Source of the DNA: Cupriavidus pauculus
GTDB lineage: Bacteria; Pseudomonadota; Gammaproteobacteria; Burkholderiales; Burkholderiaceae
Length of the DNA: 64,000 nucleotides
Assembly: GCF_008801835.1 (NCBI RefSeq)
Contig: NZ_VZOW01000018.1
Coordinates: 55,171-119,170 of the forward strand
Direction of reading: 5' to 3'
In this document: positions 1-9,798 of the stretch, one piece after another
Position numbering within the stretch: the first letter of the stretch is position 1
Layout: each line of letters begins with the position of its first letter
The notes under the pieces: model-generated
What the model saw: only the letters and a program-made list of their open reading frames with translations
Databases searched by the model: none
What the model was told of the DNA's origin: nothing
Translations under genes and position numbers: made by a program

Positions 1-2
1 TC

Positions 3-1259
3 GTGTCTCCGGGCCCTTTAGAAGTACCGCAAGCGAGTCCCGCTGCCCCGCCCCGCGTCGACCCGAAGAACGTCAATGTCAGCGACCTTGTCTTTGAGGT
101 ACTCAAGACGGTCAGGCAACCCGAGACGGTGCCCCTTGGCTCAGCGTTCCTAAGCCCCGCGCTGCTGCCGATAGCGCGCATCGGAAAGTCGTGTGCGACG
201 GTCAATCGTACGGCGTGCGTGGCCAGCATGGTGGACGGCCTGCCTCCGGGATATGAAGGATTGCGCCGGCAGATTTCACTGCGTTACCTGATGGCGGGAA
301 TGACAATCCCCGTCGACGAGATCGTCATCACGAGCGGTGCACTCGAAGCCATGACGCTCAGCGCGCAGTTGCTGACCGCTCCCGGTGATGTGATCGTGAT
401 CGAAAAGCCGACGTTCTATGCAGCGCTGCAGGCTATCGAGCGTCTACGGCTGAATGTCGTGGAGATTTCTGTCGACCCGGTGAAGGGTCATGATCTGGAT
501 GCGCTGGCGCGTGCGCTACAGCAATATGAGGTGCGCGCCTGCTGGTTCATGACCTCGTTCCACAATCCGACCGGGGCAACGCTGAGCGATTCGGGCAAGC
601 AGGCGTTAGTCGATTTGCTCGCCAAACATGACGTGCCGCTCATCGAGGACGACGTTTACAGTGAGCTGCATTTTGGTCCGCATCCGGTGCGCCCTGCGAA
701 ATTCTTCGATCGGAACGGCCTTGTCATCCATTGTGGTTCGTTCTCGAAGTGTCTGGCGCCTGGATATCGTATCGGCTGGGCGGCAGCGGGAAGGTTCGCG
801 GACAGGCTGGAGCGCGCGAAATGGATGACCACGTTATCGGCCAGCATGCCCGCGCAGCGCGCCATTGCTGACTATCTTGAGCATGGCGGCTATGAACGTT
901 TCCTGCACAAGCTACGTCGTGAACTGGCGCAACAGCAATCGCAGATGCTGGACGCAATCAGCCGATACTTCCCGGCCGATACGATGGCGACCAAGTCCAG
1001 CGGCGGCTATTTCACGTGGGTGACGCTTCCGGATTACGTAGACGCGATTCAGTTCTTCCTGGCTGCGCTCGGCAGTGGCATCAGTATTGCACCCGGGCCC
1101 ATCTTCTCTGCGGACGGCGGCTTTCGCAACCATGTGCGTGTGAATTATGGATATCCGTGGTCGGCGCGGCTTGATAAAGCAGTCGCGACACTGGGCGCCC
1201 TATGCGCGGACGAAACACGTTGCAGCACTAAACTGTCCGGTCCTGCTCGTCCACATTGA
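3..1259 (+). CDS. MocR/PdxR-type aminotransferase-domain regulator, 5' end cut by the window edge
   Basis: The visible 418 residues are a fold-type I PLP aminotransferase domain of the kind fused to a GntR winged helix in MocR/PdxR regulators. The PLP lysine is in an SFSK motif (visible residue 249, bases 738-749), and the substrate/PLP motifs TSFHNPTG and IEDDVYSE precede it. The leading region (LPPGYEGLRRQISLRYL, then TSGALEAM) is the usual linker-to-domain transition of MocR proteins, so the DNA-binding domain probably lies upstream of base 1 and the GTG at base 3 is unlikely to be the real start. It ends at a TGA that overlaps the 3' end of the convergent EAL gene by about 32 bp. It could be a regulator of amino acid or vitamin B6 genes; the target cannot be seen here. 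Confidence 0.8.
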   Translation: MSPGPLEVPQASPAAPPRVDPKNVNVSDLVFEVLKTVRQPETVPLGSAFLSPALLPIARIGKSCATVNRTACVASMVDGLPPGYEGLRRQISLRYLMAGMTIPVDEIVITSGALEAMTLSAQLLTAPGDVIVIEKPTFYAALQAIERLRLNVVEISVDPVKGHDLDALARALQQYEVRACWFMTSFHNPTGATLSDSGKQALVDLLAKHDVPLIEDDVYSELHFGPHPVRPAKFFDRNGLVIHCGSFSKCLAPGYRIGWAAAGRFADRLERAKWMTTLSASMPAQRAIADYLEHGGYERFLHKLRRELAQQQSQMLDAISRYFPADTMATKSSGGYFTWVTLPDYVDAIQFFLAALGSGISIAPGPIFSADGGFRNHVRVNYGYPWSARLDKAVATLGALCADETRCSTKLSGPARPH

Positions 1260-2217
1260 TCGGCGCCGTTGCCCACGCGGACGCCCGGATCTGATCGAAC
1301 GTCATCGGCTTCCCATACCAGTATCCCTGCGCGAGGTCGATTCCGGAGCGCTGTACCACATCGTCTTCCGCAGCAGACTCGACGCCCTCCGCAACCACTT
1401 TCGCTCCCAGTGCATGCGCCAATGCGGCTACCGCTTTCAAGAATTGGATTCGCGCTTCGCCGCGTATCGCCAGAAATCGTCGATCCACCTTGACGTAATC
1501 GAATCGAAAGTCCGCGAGTAAGTCGAAATTGCTGAAGCCCGTGCCGAAATCGTCGAGCGACAGTCGTACGCCGTGTTGGCTTATGCGGCTGAGCGCCGCG
1601 ACCACCCGCGGTGTGCGCTCCACGCAGGCGCGCTCGGTGAGTTCCAGCACAAGGCGTTCCAGCACCGGACCGGCGGCCTCGCAGATATTCTCAACAAAGC
1701 GGTCTTCCCTCAAATGCCGCGCGCAGATATTGACCGATATATGCCAGTGCTGAGGAAGCGGCAGATGGGTCAGTGCACTCTTCACTTCGCGCAGCACGAA
1801 ACAGCTCAACGCACCGATCAGGCGGGTGCCTTCGAGCTCTGCGATGAATTCCGCCGTGCCCCCGGCTCCGAACTTTGGATGATTCCACCGGAGCAGGGCT
1901 TCCATGCCGACGCAATGCTGCGTGCGCATGTCGACGATGGGCTGGTAGACGACGTGGAACTCCCCGCGGCGAAGACCGATGCACGCCGCTCGATGCAATC
2001 TTGCTTTGGGGCGAAGAGCGTAACCCGCGTACACAGCTGCGCAGCAGGCCGATACCGCGATCACCAGCACGATGGCATCGCGAGATCGGATCAGGCTGGC
2101 CGCGAGCAAACCAGCCATGCACGCCGTAAGGGCGACGGTCTCCGCGATGTCAAGATGCTCGCCGCAAACGGGTTGCAGCCGACGTATTCGTGCCATGCAG
2201 CGTTGCAGAAATCGCAT
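1228..2217 (-). CDS. Membrane-anchored EAL-domain c-di-GMP phosphodiesterase
   Basis: 329 residues. An N-terminal region (about residues 24-66) holds two hydrophobic segments, followed by an EAL domain. The catalytic set looks intact: EALLRW at 106-111, Asn163 in SVNI, ELTE at 192-195, DDFGTG at 222-227, KVD at 243-245 and EGVE at 277-280, followed by QGYWYGKP. There is no GGDEF domain and no obvious sensory domain, so this should be a degradative enzyme at the inner membrane. ATG start. The upstream 297 bp to the next gene (2218-2514) show no feature I recognise. Convergent 3' overlap with the aminotransferase gene. Confidence 0.88.
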   Translation of the reverse strand: MRFLQRCMARIRRLQPVCGEHLDIAETVALTACMAGLLAASLIRSRDAIVLVIAVSACCAAVYAGYALRPKARLHRAACIGLRRGEFHVVYQPIVDMRTQHCVGMEALLRWNHPKFGAGGTAEFIAELEGTRLIGALSCFVLREVKSALTHLPLPQHWHISVNICARHLREDRFVENICEAAGPVLERLVLELTERACVERTPRVVAALSRISQHGVRLSLDDFGTGFSNFDLLADFRFDYVKVDRRFLAIRGEARIQFLKAVAALAHALGAKVVAEGVESAAEDDVVQRSGIDLAQGYWYGKPMTFDQIRASAWATAPINVDEQDRTV

Positions 2218-2514
2218 GAGGTCGTTTTCAAACGGGGATCTGAGTGGCGAACTATGGCCTGACTCGCGTTCTAAAACGAGTAGCAGTTACGTGGCAAAAC
2301 ATGCGTATCAGCTCCGCGGCCACCAGCAGTAGATCGGCTCGGAAACTCGCGGCGCTCGACAAAGCACCCGGAAAACGATCGCCCTCGATGGCATGACAGC
2401 GGAGCACACACCGCCCAGCGAATGCAGTGTCAATTTCCGAAGGACAAGCGCGACGGCTTGAGCGGCGCCGCGCCCGGGTTGTAGGGTTCTCTCCCTGGTG
2501 AGGCAGAGACTGCT

Positions 2515-3921
2515 TCAAGCTACCGGGCCCGGCCGAATATTCTGGTTCAGACGGAAGACATTGTCTGGGTCGTATTTGTTCTTGATTTCGACGAGCCGTT
2601 GATAGTTTTCGCCATAGGCGGCCCGTACCCTGTCCTCTCCCTCCTCGCCCAGATTGTTCGCATAGACGCCACCCGTCGAAAACGGCCGGATCGCGTCCCA
2701 GGTTTCACGCGCCCACCGTACATGCGCGTCATCGTCTTCCGGGTCGTCCCAGATCGAGATCGGGAAGCAGTCGTAGAGCGCATCGCGATTGACGTAGGCT
2801 GTCTCAGTCCTCGCCACCCGAGCGATCGCACCGCCGACCTGCTGCAAAACCAGCAGTGACATGCCGCCGCCAGGTGCGTTTGCGTAGGCGTCTAGCAGCG
2901 CATCGATGGCTGGATCCGTGAGCTCGCGCAGAAACTGTGCCTTCCAGTAGTAGCGGCGCCCGCGGGGAAAGATGGCATCGCCGGCGCTCTGGATCTGCAG
3001 GTAAGGGACCGCCTCAAACCGGCATTCGGCCGGGGTTCCATAGTCCCTGAGCGGCGCGAGCACGTGTTCGCCTTCGGGAATCGGTCCGACATAGCAGGCC
3101 GAGAGGCTCAAAAAACGTTCGCCGGATGGCGTGGTCACCAGGGCTGCGTCGACGCTGAGTTCGTCCGGCGCCTGGCTCGCAAACGCGTGGTGGAAGCGCA
3201 GGGCATCTCGTGCCTCGTCGTACCGATGCAGCACGGATCCCGTCAGAAGCTTTGGCCCGACAGGATGAAGCCGGTACTCGAATGCCGTCACGATGCCGAA
3301 GTTTCCGCCGCCGCCGCGAAGGCCCCATAACAGGTCCGCGTTCTCGGTGGCACTGGCCCTGAGCATGCGGCCATCGGCCAGCACGATCTCGGCCGCGATC
3401 AGGTTGTCGCAGGCGAGCCCATGCTTGCGGCCCAGCTTGCCGAAGCCGCCGCCAAGCGTCAGCCCGGCGATGCCCGTATCGCTGTTGACGCCCATCGTCG
3501 TCGCCAGCCCGTGCGATTGGGTCGCACTGTCGAATTCGCCCAGCGTCAGGCCTGCACCCGCACGCGCAATGCGGCGTACCGGATCGATTTCGATCCGTTT
3601 CAGGCGCGCCAGATCGATCACGATGCCGTCGTCGCAGACGGACAGGCCGGCTACGTTATGGCCTCCGCTGCGCACGGCCATCTGATAGCCGGCTGACCGG
3701 GCAAACGTCACGGCGCGGCTGACATCCGCGGCGTCGGCGCAGTACACGATCATCGCCGGTCGCTTGTCGATTGCGCCGTTCCAGACCTGGCGTGCCTTGT
3801 CGTAGCCGTCCTCTCCGCGCAGGACCGCTTCGCCGGTCAAACTCTGGCGAAATCGCTCCATGCTCGAGCCGGCTTGCTCCGGCCCGCTGTTGGCACGCCG
3901 AGGGATGAGATGCGTATCCAT
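2515..3921 (-). CDS. FAD-linked oxidoreductase, BBE (berberine-bridge-like) family
   Basis: 468 residues from the ATG at 3921, which has an AAAGGGGG ribosome site four bases upstream; an upstream in-frame ATG at 3960 lacks one. The N-terminal half is a PCMH-type FAD-binding domain: SGGHNVAG holds the His that carries covalent FAD in this family, and GLTLGGGFGKLGRKHGL is the second flavin loop. The C-terminus ends with the BBE signature: NLGEEGEDRVRAAYG, then a KNKYDPDNVFRLNQNI stretch that places it with oligosaccharide/aldehyde/alkaloid oxidases. It is cytosolic as far as the sequence shows (no signal peptide). Its substrate is unknown. It is divergent from the LysR gene at 4056 and is its most likely target. 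Confidence 0.85.
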   Translation of the reverse strand: MDTHLIPRRANSGPEQAGSSMERFRQSLTGEAVLRGEDGYDKARQVWNGAIDKRPAMIVYCADAADVSRAVTFARSAGYQMAVRSGGHNVAGLSVCDDGIVIDLARLKRIEIDPVRRIARAGAGLTLGEFDSATQSHGLATTMGVNSDTGIAGLTLGGGFGKLGRKHGLACDNLIAAEIVLADGRMLRASATENADLLWGLRGGGGNFGIVTAFEYRLHPVGPKLLTGSVLHRYDEARDALRFHHAFASQAPDELSVDAALVTTPSGERFLSLSACYVGPIPEGEHVLAPLRDYGTPAECRFEAVPYLQIQSAGDAIFPRGRRYYWKAQFLRELTDPAIDALLDAYANAPGGGMSLLVLQQVGGAIARVARTETAYVNRDALYDCFPISIWDDPEDDDAHVRWARETWDAIRPFSTGGVYANNLGEEGEDRVRAAYGENYQRLVEIKNKYDPDNVFRLNQNIRPGPVA

Positions 3922-4015
3922 GCTGCCCCCTTTCCATATCCCGCACGGCGACGTCTGCACCGCGGCTTCCGCCTACATGCTTGATGCTGGCAGCAAACGA
4001 AGCAAGCTCTAAGAA

Positions 4016-4032
4016 CTCATCTGGCAGATGAG
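4016..4032. promoter_or_regulatory. LysR-type operator candidate between FAD oxidase and LysR gene
   Basis: A perfect 7-bp inverted repeat with a 3-bp spacer (CTCATCT-GGC-AGATGAG) lies in the 134-bp divergent intergenic region, ending 23 bp before the LysR start codon. Its size and place fit a LysR recognition site used for autorepression and divergent activation. Binding is inferred. Confidence 0.55.
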
Positions 4033-4055
4033 CTCTGCTCACCTACACTCAGTTC

Positions 4056-5000
4056 ATGCGCAAACTGCCACCCCTACGTTCGCTACACGCTTTCGAGGCC
4101 GCGGCCCGGCACCGGAGCTTCAAGGCTGCAGCGGCAGAACTCGGTGTGACGCCGACTGCCATCAGCCATCAGATCCGGTTGCTGGAGGAAACGTGCGGCC
4201 AGCAGCTGTTCCAGCGGCGCCCCCGCCCACTGGCCCTGACTGGTGCAGGCGCGCAGCTATTTCCGGCGCTGCGCAATGGCTTCGATGCACTGGCGAGTGC
4301 CGTGGCATCGATTGCGGCGACCGACCATCAACCGCCGCTGCGGGTGACAAGCTCGAACGCGTTCGCCAGCCGATGGCTGGTGCCCCGACTCCCCGAGTGG
4401 CGTGCATTGCACCCGGGGATTGCGCTGGAAATCATCGGCACCGATGCCGTCCTGGACCTGCGGGCGGGGCAGTGCGATATCGCGATCCGCTACGCGCGAA
4501 CTTCGCCGCCCGATCATGTCGTGCAGGAGATTTGCCGGGACACCTTTTTTCCCATCTGCCGGCCGGAAGTGCTTGCCACGAATGGCGGGCCCGTTCAACA
4601 CGCCGCGGATCTGCTGCGCTTTCCGCTGATCCATTTCGACTGGATGAACCGGGATCCGGATGCCCCCACGTGGCACAAATGGCTCGCTACCGCGGGCATG
4701 ATCGATCCGATGTTGATGAACCTCTCCGTGAAATGCGGCCTGAGCTTTCGCGAGGAACTGCATGCCATTGACGCAGTGATTGCCGGGCAGGGCATCGCAA
4801 TATGCAGCGATGTGGTGGTCGGCAATGAATTGCGCATGGGCACGCTGGTCAAGGCGCATCCACTATCCCTGCCAGGCTATGGCTTCTACCTGGTGGCCAC
4901 CGCGCATCATCCAAGGCAGGCGGCCATTGACGCCTTCGCGGGCTGGATCCGGTCGACGGCGTTGAAGACCGAGTTGCTGTCCGAAGGAACTGCCCCCTGA
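4056..5000 (+). CDS. LysR-family regulator, GcvA-like
   Basis: 314 residues. The N-terminal winged helix reads LRSLHAFEAAARHRSFKAAA with the recognition helix around VTPTAISHQIRLLEE, followed by a periplasmic-binding-protein-like effector domain starting near residue 92 (LRVTSSNAFASRWLVPRL). The LPPLRSLHAFE opening and the RWLVPRLPEW segment are typical of the GcvA subgroup. It is transcribed away from the FAD oxidase gene across a short shared promoter region holding a good inverted repeat, so it probably controls that oxidase. The effector is unknown. Confidence 0.88.
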   Translation: MRKLPPLRSLHAFEAAARHRSFKAAAAELGVTPTAISHQIRLLEETCGQQLFQRRPRPLALTGAGAQLFPALRNGFDALASAVASIAATDHQPPLRVTSSNAFASRWLVPRLPEWRALHPGIALEIIGTDAVLDLRAGQCDIAIRYARTSPPDHVVQEICRDTFFPICRPEVLATNGGPVQHAADLLRFPLIHFDWMNRDPDAPTWHKWLATAGMIDPMLMNLSVKCGLSFREELHAIDAVIAGQGIAICSDVVVGNELRMGTLVKAHPLSLPGYGFYLVATAHHPRQAAIDAFAGWIRSTALKTELLSEGTAP

Positions 5001-5073
5001 CCGGCAAGTCCCCCGCCCATGGGTTTTGGCAAATTCCGGCATCGAGCCGACAGGCGCCAGGGATTCGCGAAGT

Positions 5074-6183
5074 TCAGGGGAGTTGCGGTGGAAGATGGAG
5101 CATGGCACCGACAGCTTCTGCTTGCGAACGCGAGCAGGTTTTCTCGAAGATTGCGCGTAACTGGGTCCGAACAGTCGCGACGGATACGCCGGCAGCAATC
5201 GCATACTCGTCGGGCGTCTTGCCGCCGATTAACGCTTCGCCGACAGCCGCCTCTGCCGCGGTCAGCCCGAATGCCTGCTGCAACTGCCTGGCGCGAACCA
5301 TTGGCACAGTACCCCTGCGCCTGACCGTCACGAGAATTTTTGCATGACCCAGCGCCATGCGCGTAGCAGGCCCCGACAGGCGGCTGATGCCCAGAAAAAC
5401 TTCCGGCGGCAGGCCCGGTGCCGGACGCAGCGCTACGTTTTCCCCCTGGCGCGATCTGACGGTATGGGTCAACGCCGCCTGCAACCTCACGTTCTCGGCT
5501 GCGACGGTTGCCGACAGTTTCCCATGACTGAGTTTTAAAGAGGTTGTAGCGCGTAACAATGCTTCCGCCGATTTGTTGGCGAATACAAGTTTTAAATCGT
5601 CATCGAGGGCCAGCACTGCAACGCCCAACTGGGCCATCAGTTCCGACCCGACTGCTGCATCACGATGCAGCACGCTGGCGTCCTGCCAGAGGTTGATTGC
5701 GCGCTGCAGGTGGATAGCCATACTGCGGATACCGTGGCGCTCATTGTCTGTATAGGCCGGTCGATCGTTCGTCCGCAACAAGCCAAGCAGGATGTCATCC
5801 GAGCCGGGCCGCGCCAGGCGCGCACCGGCCAAATAGCGGAAGCCTGTCGGAATATGGAAGTCCTGGTAAAACTCGCTTCGCGCGACATCCGCTTCGCTAA
5901 GGTAATCCTGGCAAAACTGGAATTGGCCGATAGCGGATTTTGCGACCACGTCGCGTCGTGGATCCAGCGCGCCATAGTACTGGTCATAAAGCGCCACGAC
6001 TGAATCCCACTCTCGGTTCGACGTGTAGGCGGACAGATGGGGAGCGTTGCGTTCCGAGTCCCAACTGAACATGTGGAATCCGCTTGCCCCCAGCGCTTCG
6101 ACAACTGTTTGAAACACTTCAAGAAAACCGTCGTGCTGTAGCGCAGCCTCATAGAGGTCGCCGATAAGATCGTCTCGTAGCAT
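5074..6183 (-). CDS. LuxR-type HTH regulator with long N-terminal sensory region
   Basis: 369 residues, with a strong GGGGAGGAAAGC ribosome site before the ATG. The last about 65 residues (FGLTAAEAAVGEALIGGKTPDEYAIAAG onward) form a LuxR/GerE-type helix-turn-helix. The rest has no receiver domain; a PAS-like stretch is suggested around residues 170-215 (LGVAVLALDDDLKLVFANKSAEALL). This architecture is common in orphan transcription factors of Burkholderiaceae. It is divergent from the lipoprotein gene at 6423 (239 bp between), which is a possible target. Confidence 0.8.
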   Translation of the reverse strand: MLRDDLIGDLYEAALQHDGFLEVFQTVVEALGASGFHMFSWDSERNAPHLSAYTSNREWDSVVALYDQYYGALDPRRDVVAKSAIGQFQFCQDYLSEADVARSEFYQDFHIPTGFRYLAGARLARPGSDDILLGLLRTNDRPAYTDNERHGIRSMAIHLQRAINLWQDASVLHRDAAVGSELMAQLGVAVLALDDDLKLVFANKSAEALLRATTSLKLSHGKLSATVAAENVRLQAALTHTVRSRQGENVALRPAPGLPPEVFLGISRLSGPATRMALGHAKILVTVRRRGTVPMVRARQLQQAFGLTAAEAAVGEALIGGKTPDEYAIAAGVSVATVRTQLRAIFEKTCSRSQAEAVGAMLHLPPQLP

Positions 6184-6422
6184 GCTTTCCTCCCCAGGGA
6201 ATCCGGTTTCCTTCTGACCGACGCATACGCCGGCAAGCCTCTAGCGGGCTGGTGTCAGCTTCCCACAACGACGTACCAAATCGTGCCCTTCGAAACGGGG
6301 GATTGACGGCGTTTCATTCAAATGAACGATGCGCGCGAAGATTGCCTTTCAGAGAATCGCAGCGCGAAGACATCGATATACGTCTCTCGCTTTCTGAATA
6401 AACGACAGGGGGAATTCGGTCT

Positions 6423-8030
6423 ATGAAAACAAGAATTATTCTCGCGGCTATCGCCGCAGCGGCACTGAGTGCCTGTGGTGGTGGCGGTTCCGATTCGGCC
6501 ACACCCGCGGCATCGACGACGCCTACGACGAAGGTTTCCGGTACGGCCGCCGTAGGCGCGGCACTGGCGAATGCCACAGTGCAGGCCAAATGCGCCTCCG
6601 GCAGCGGAACGGCGACTACCGCCGCCGACGGCACGTTCGTCATCAGCATCCCGGACGCCAAGCGTCCGTGCGTGCTGAGTGTCACTACGGCAGACGGCAT
6701 TGCGCTGCATTCGGTGGTGGAGGCCGGGACGAGCATGAACGCCGTCGCCAATATCACGCCGTTGACCGAGCTGATCACGGCATCGCTGGCCGGCGGCAAC
6801 ACGAAGGACTTTTTCGACAGCTTCGACGCCAGCGCGCAATCGAAACTGAACGCCGAAGGCCTTAGCGGCGCCATTGACGCAGTCAAGCTGATCTTGAGCG
6901 GCACGGTTGACCTGGCCGGCATGGATCCGCTCAAAGATACGCTCGTGGCCGCCCATGGCGGTACGCCGGGCAACGCGCTGGATCAGCGTTTGGATACGTT
7001 GGGCGCTGCGCTTGCGACGTCGAAGACCTCCATCGCGGATCTGTCGGATGCAGTGGCCAGCAACAAGGGTTCGACGGACGGCATCAAGACGCTGTTGAAT
7101 CCCGCGTCTGCCACGTGCGCGGCCTACCGCAGTGGTAAATACCACAAGCTGGATCTGACCGCGAATACGATCCAGCGATTCACCGTCGATGCGGTGGCGC
7201 TGACGCGCACCAATGACGCCACCAGCGCCTCGGAGGCGTACCAGGCGAATGCCACGGAAGCCTGCCGCTTCGGCAATAACGACGCCAGGCTGCTGGTTTC
7301 CAAATCGGGAATCGGGGTGGAGCGCCGTGCCGGGGCGGCGAGCCTTCTGATTCCGGAGCAGACCATTCCGCTGTCCGAACTGGCGGGCGATTGGGTGGCA
7401 ATGAGCTTCGAGCGCGCGACCAATCCGGGCAACTACGGCTCGGGCCTGATCCAGTTCAATGTGGATGGCACAGGCAAGTTCACCAAAGCTGCCGATTGCG
7501 GAATGAGCGGCTGTGGCCAACCCTGGCCGGCGAGTGACCTGCCAACGTTCTCGGTCAACGCCAACGGTGGCTTTGACCTGATCGACTCCAGCGGTACGGC
7601 GCGCGCCTTCGGCTTCAAGGGTGTGGACGGGCAATTGGCCATCGTCATCGTGCATGCGAACGGGTTCATGGTCGCAAGGCACCCGGTGGCACGCGCATTG
7701 CCGGTAGTGGGATTCACCAACGCCTACTGGGACGCAGTCTTGAATCCCGCGGGCGTCACGGACATCACCACGTTCTCCAACACTGTGATTACCGTCGACG
7801 CAACGACCCATACCTATACGCGCCAGCGCAATGATGGGCGCCTCGACACATGGCAAGACAACGTGCCGTCTATCGGCCTTCGTTATCGTCCGGTTGTCGC
7901 GCCGGTCAATGGCATTCCAGGCGCCGCGGAAACCATCGGCATGAGCCTGTCCAACACGGGTCTAACCGTCGCGATCAATGCCAGCCCGAGCAACCCCGCC
8001 TTCTATTCGATCTCGATCGACAGGCCGTAA
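6423..8030 (+). CDS. Secreted lipoprotein of unknown function
   Basis: 535 residues with a clear lipoprotein signal: a short basic start, a hydrophobic stretch, lipobox LSAC with the lipidated Cys at residue 19, then a GGGGSDS linker. The ribosome site AGGGGGAA is in place. The region after the linker (VSGTAAVGAALANATVQAKC, then TTAADGTFVISIP) resembles a carboxypeptidase-regulatory/Big-like surface beta-sandwich. The remainder is not recognised. A strong terminator follows 34 bp after the stop, so it is a single-gene unit. Possible partner of the divergent LuxR-type gene. Confidence 0.75.
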   Translation: MKTRIILAAIAAAALSACGGGGSDSATPAASTTPTTKVSGTAAVGAALANATVQAKCASGSGTATTAADGTFVISIPDAKRPCVLSVTTADGIALHSVVEAGTSMNAVANITPLTELITASLAGGNTKDFFDSFDASAQSKLNAEGLSGAIDAVKLILSGTVDLAGMDPLKDTLVAAHGGTPGNALDQRLDTLGAALATSKTSIADLSDAVASNKGSTDGIKTLLNPASATCAAYRSGKYHKLDLTANTIQRFTVDAVALTRTNDATSASEAYQANATEACRFGNNDARLLVSKSGIGVERRAGAASLLIPEQTIPLSELAGDWVAMSFERATNPGNYGSGLIQFNVDGTGKFTKAADCGMSGCGQPWPASDLPTFSVNANGGFDLIDSSGTARAFGFKGVDGQLAIVIVHANGFMVARHPVARALPVVGFTNAYWDAVLNPAGVTDITTFSNTVITVDATTHTYTRQRNDGRLDTWQDNVPSIGLRYRPVVAPVNGIPGAAETIGMSLSNTGLTVAINASPSNPAFYSISIDRP

Positions 8031-8064
8031 CCCAACCTAACCCAATCTGGGAAAGCGCTTCAGG

Positions 8065-8097
8065 CCCTGCGCAACTTCGGTTGCGTGGGGTTTTTTT
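8065..8097 (+). terminator. Rho-independent terminator of the lipoprotein gene
   Basis: An 11-bp stem (8065-8075 with 8080-8090, two G-U pairs) closes on a TTCG tetraloop and is followed by seven T residues. It lies 34 bp after the lipoprotein stop codon. Confidence 0.93.
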
Positions 8098-8224
8098 AAC
8101 TCATAAGTAACTTGCTTGTTGGGATTAGCGATCGATGGGAGCGTTGGCAGGCCGACAGGAGTGTTTTGGCGGCGTTCGTCGGCGTCGGCTTTGACAATTG
8201 ATTGATTGCGGTCTTCGATCCAAA

Positions 8225-8252
8225 GCCGATAGTCGATTGCCGATAGTCGATA
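8225..8252. repeat. 14-bp tandem repeat
   Basis: Two head-to-tail copies of GCCGATAGTCGATT/A lie just beyond the 3' end of the LysR gene at 8269. The function is unknown; it could be a slippage product. Confidence 0.6.
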
Positions 8253-8268
8253 TCTCTTTCCGCTCGCC

Positions 8269-9171
8269 TCACAGCGTTTCCAGAAGAAAGTCGATAAAGG
8301 CGCGGACTTTCGCTGGCATATATCTATGGCTTGGATAGACAGCGAACACCGGCTGCACGGGCGGCGCATGTTTGCGCAGCAATTCAACCAATCGCCCGCT
8401 AGCCAAATCCTCTCGCACCGTGACTTCGAGTAGCTGCGCGATGCCGGCACCATGGGTGACGGCGGCTAGCGCACCGAGAGGGTGATCGAAAGCCAGGGCA
8501 GGGCGAAGCGCCACTTCGGAAACGTTCCCGTCGTCCGACCGGAATTCCCACGGCAGGCATCTCCCGGTGTCTGGCATCAGCATGCCAATGCACTGATGGC
8601 GCATCAGATCCCCTGGTTCTCGCGGACGGCCGTGCTGGCGCAGGTATTCCGGTGTGGCCACGACCACGCGCCGAACGTTTTCCAACGGGCGCGCCACCAG
8701 GCGGGAATCGGCTACGTTGCCGATACGCACGGCCATGTCGAAGTCTTGTCGCACAAAATCGACGGCCGCATTGCTCAGCGATACCTCCATGCTGACATGC
8801 TCGGCAAAGCGCGCCATGTATTGCGGAATTAACGGGATCAAACGCTTGATGCCGTAGCTGTATGGCAGGCTCACACGCAATATGCCTCTGGGGACTTGCG
8901 CGTGGGTGAGCGCCGTTTCAGTTTCGTTGATACGGTCGAGCGCCTGTTGGCAGGAATCGTAGTAGAGCTGCCCCTCGTCGGTCAGGCGGACGGCCCGCGT
9001 CGTGCGTGCGAAGAGCCTGAGTCCAAGCCTGGCTTCCAGCCGTTGGACAGACTTGCTGACCGCAGAAGGCGTCGTGCCGAGGTGGATGGCAGCGGCCGTG
9101 AAACTCTGCATTCGCGCCGCGACGCAGAACATTTCCACCGCATCCAGCCGGCTGCCGGTCGATCCCTTCAT
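8269..9171 (-). CDS. LysR-family regulator, CrgA/DsdC-like subgroup
   Basis: 300 residues from the ATG at 9171, chosen because an AAGGG ribosome site lies 8 bases upstream and the winged helix begins directly after (LDAVEMFCVAARMQSFTAAA). The recognition helix is TTPSAVSKSVQRLEARLG. The C-terminal half is the LysR effector-binding domain (GILRVSLPYSYGIKRLIPLI). It is divergent from the DoxX gene across 162 bp and probably regulates the DoxX/small protein pair. Confidence 0.87.
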   Translation of the reverse strand: MKGSTGSRLDAVEMFCVAARMQSFTAAAIHLGTTPSAVSKSVQRLEARLGLRLFARTTRAVRLTDEGQLYYDSCQQALDRINETETALTHAQVPRGILRVSLPYSYGIKRLIPLIPQYMARFAEHVSMEVSLSNAAVDFVRQDFDMAVRIGNVADSRLVARPLENVRRVVVATPEYLRQHGRPREPGDLMRHQCIGMLMPDTGRCLPWEFRSDDGNVSEVALRPALAFDHPLGALAAVTHGAGIAQLLEVTVREDLASGRLVELLRKHAPPVQPVFAVYPSHRYMPAKVRAFIDFLLETL

Positions 9172-9333
9172 GTGTATATCCCTTGGTTGGCACCCTTGCT
9201 GAAAGAGGGCGATGCGGCGTCGTGATTTTTGCCTGAACGGCACAGATATTATTCCTATTGGCGATTTCAGGGCGCAAGTGGAAAGGTTACTCTCGGGCTC
9301 ATCAAATTTTGTGACGAGAAACGGAAATATTCC

Positions 9334-9798
9334 ATGGACCTGAATTTGAAGACCCTGACGCGACTCGATCGCGCCGGAGGATGTCCAGCCGGCCTGCGGA
9401 TCGGGCAAGCGATGATCGGCGCGCTATTCCTGATATCCGGAGCCCTCAAGGCCATCGGCTTTGCAGCCCTGGCAGCCCGGTTGAGCCAAATGGGGCTGCC
9501 TTTGGCACCGCTGCTGACGACCCTGGTGATCATCGTGGAGGCCGGGTGCGGCGCGGCATTGTTCCTGGCGTGGCAAACGCGGTTGGCCGCCGCCACGCTG
9601 GCCGCGTTTGTCGTGCCGGCAACGTTCCTCTTCCACGCGTTCTGGGCTGCCGATGCCGCGAGCTACGGCAACCAGCTCAACCACTTTCTCAAGAACGTGG
9701 GCCTGTTCGGCGCATTGCTCGCCATTGCCTGCACGCGGCCTTCCGCCGACCGATCGGCGTGCACCGCGCAAGTTTCACAACCAGAAGGATCTCGATGA
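9334..9798 (+). CDS. DoxX-family inner membrane protein
   Basis: 154 residues with four hydrophobic segments, beginning GLRIGQAMIGALFLISGALKA, which is the DoxX signature near the first helix. Members are small quinone-linked or redox-associated membrane proteins, often under LysR control. The start ATG at 9334 is preferred to upstream in-frame codons because the family N-terminus fits. Its stop overlaps the start of the next small gene (ATGA at 9795-9798), which suggests translational coupling. Confidence 0.8.
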   Translation: MDLNLKTLTRLDRAGGCPAGLRIGQAMIGALFLISGALKAIGFAALAARLSQMGLPLAPLLTTLVIIVEAGCGAALFLAWQTRLAAATLAAFVVPATFLFHAFWAADAASYGNQLNHFLKNVGLFGALLAIACTRPSADRSACTAQVSQPEGSR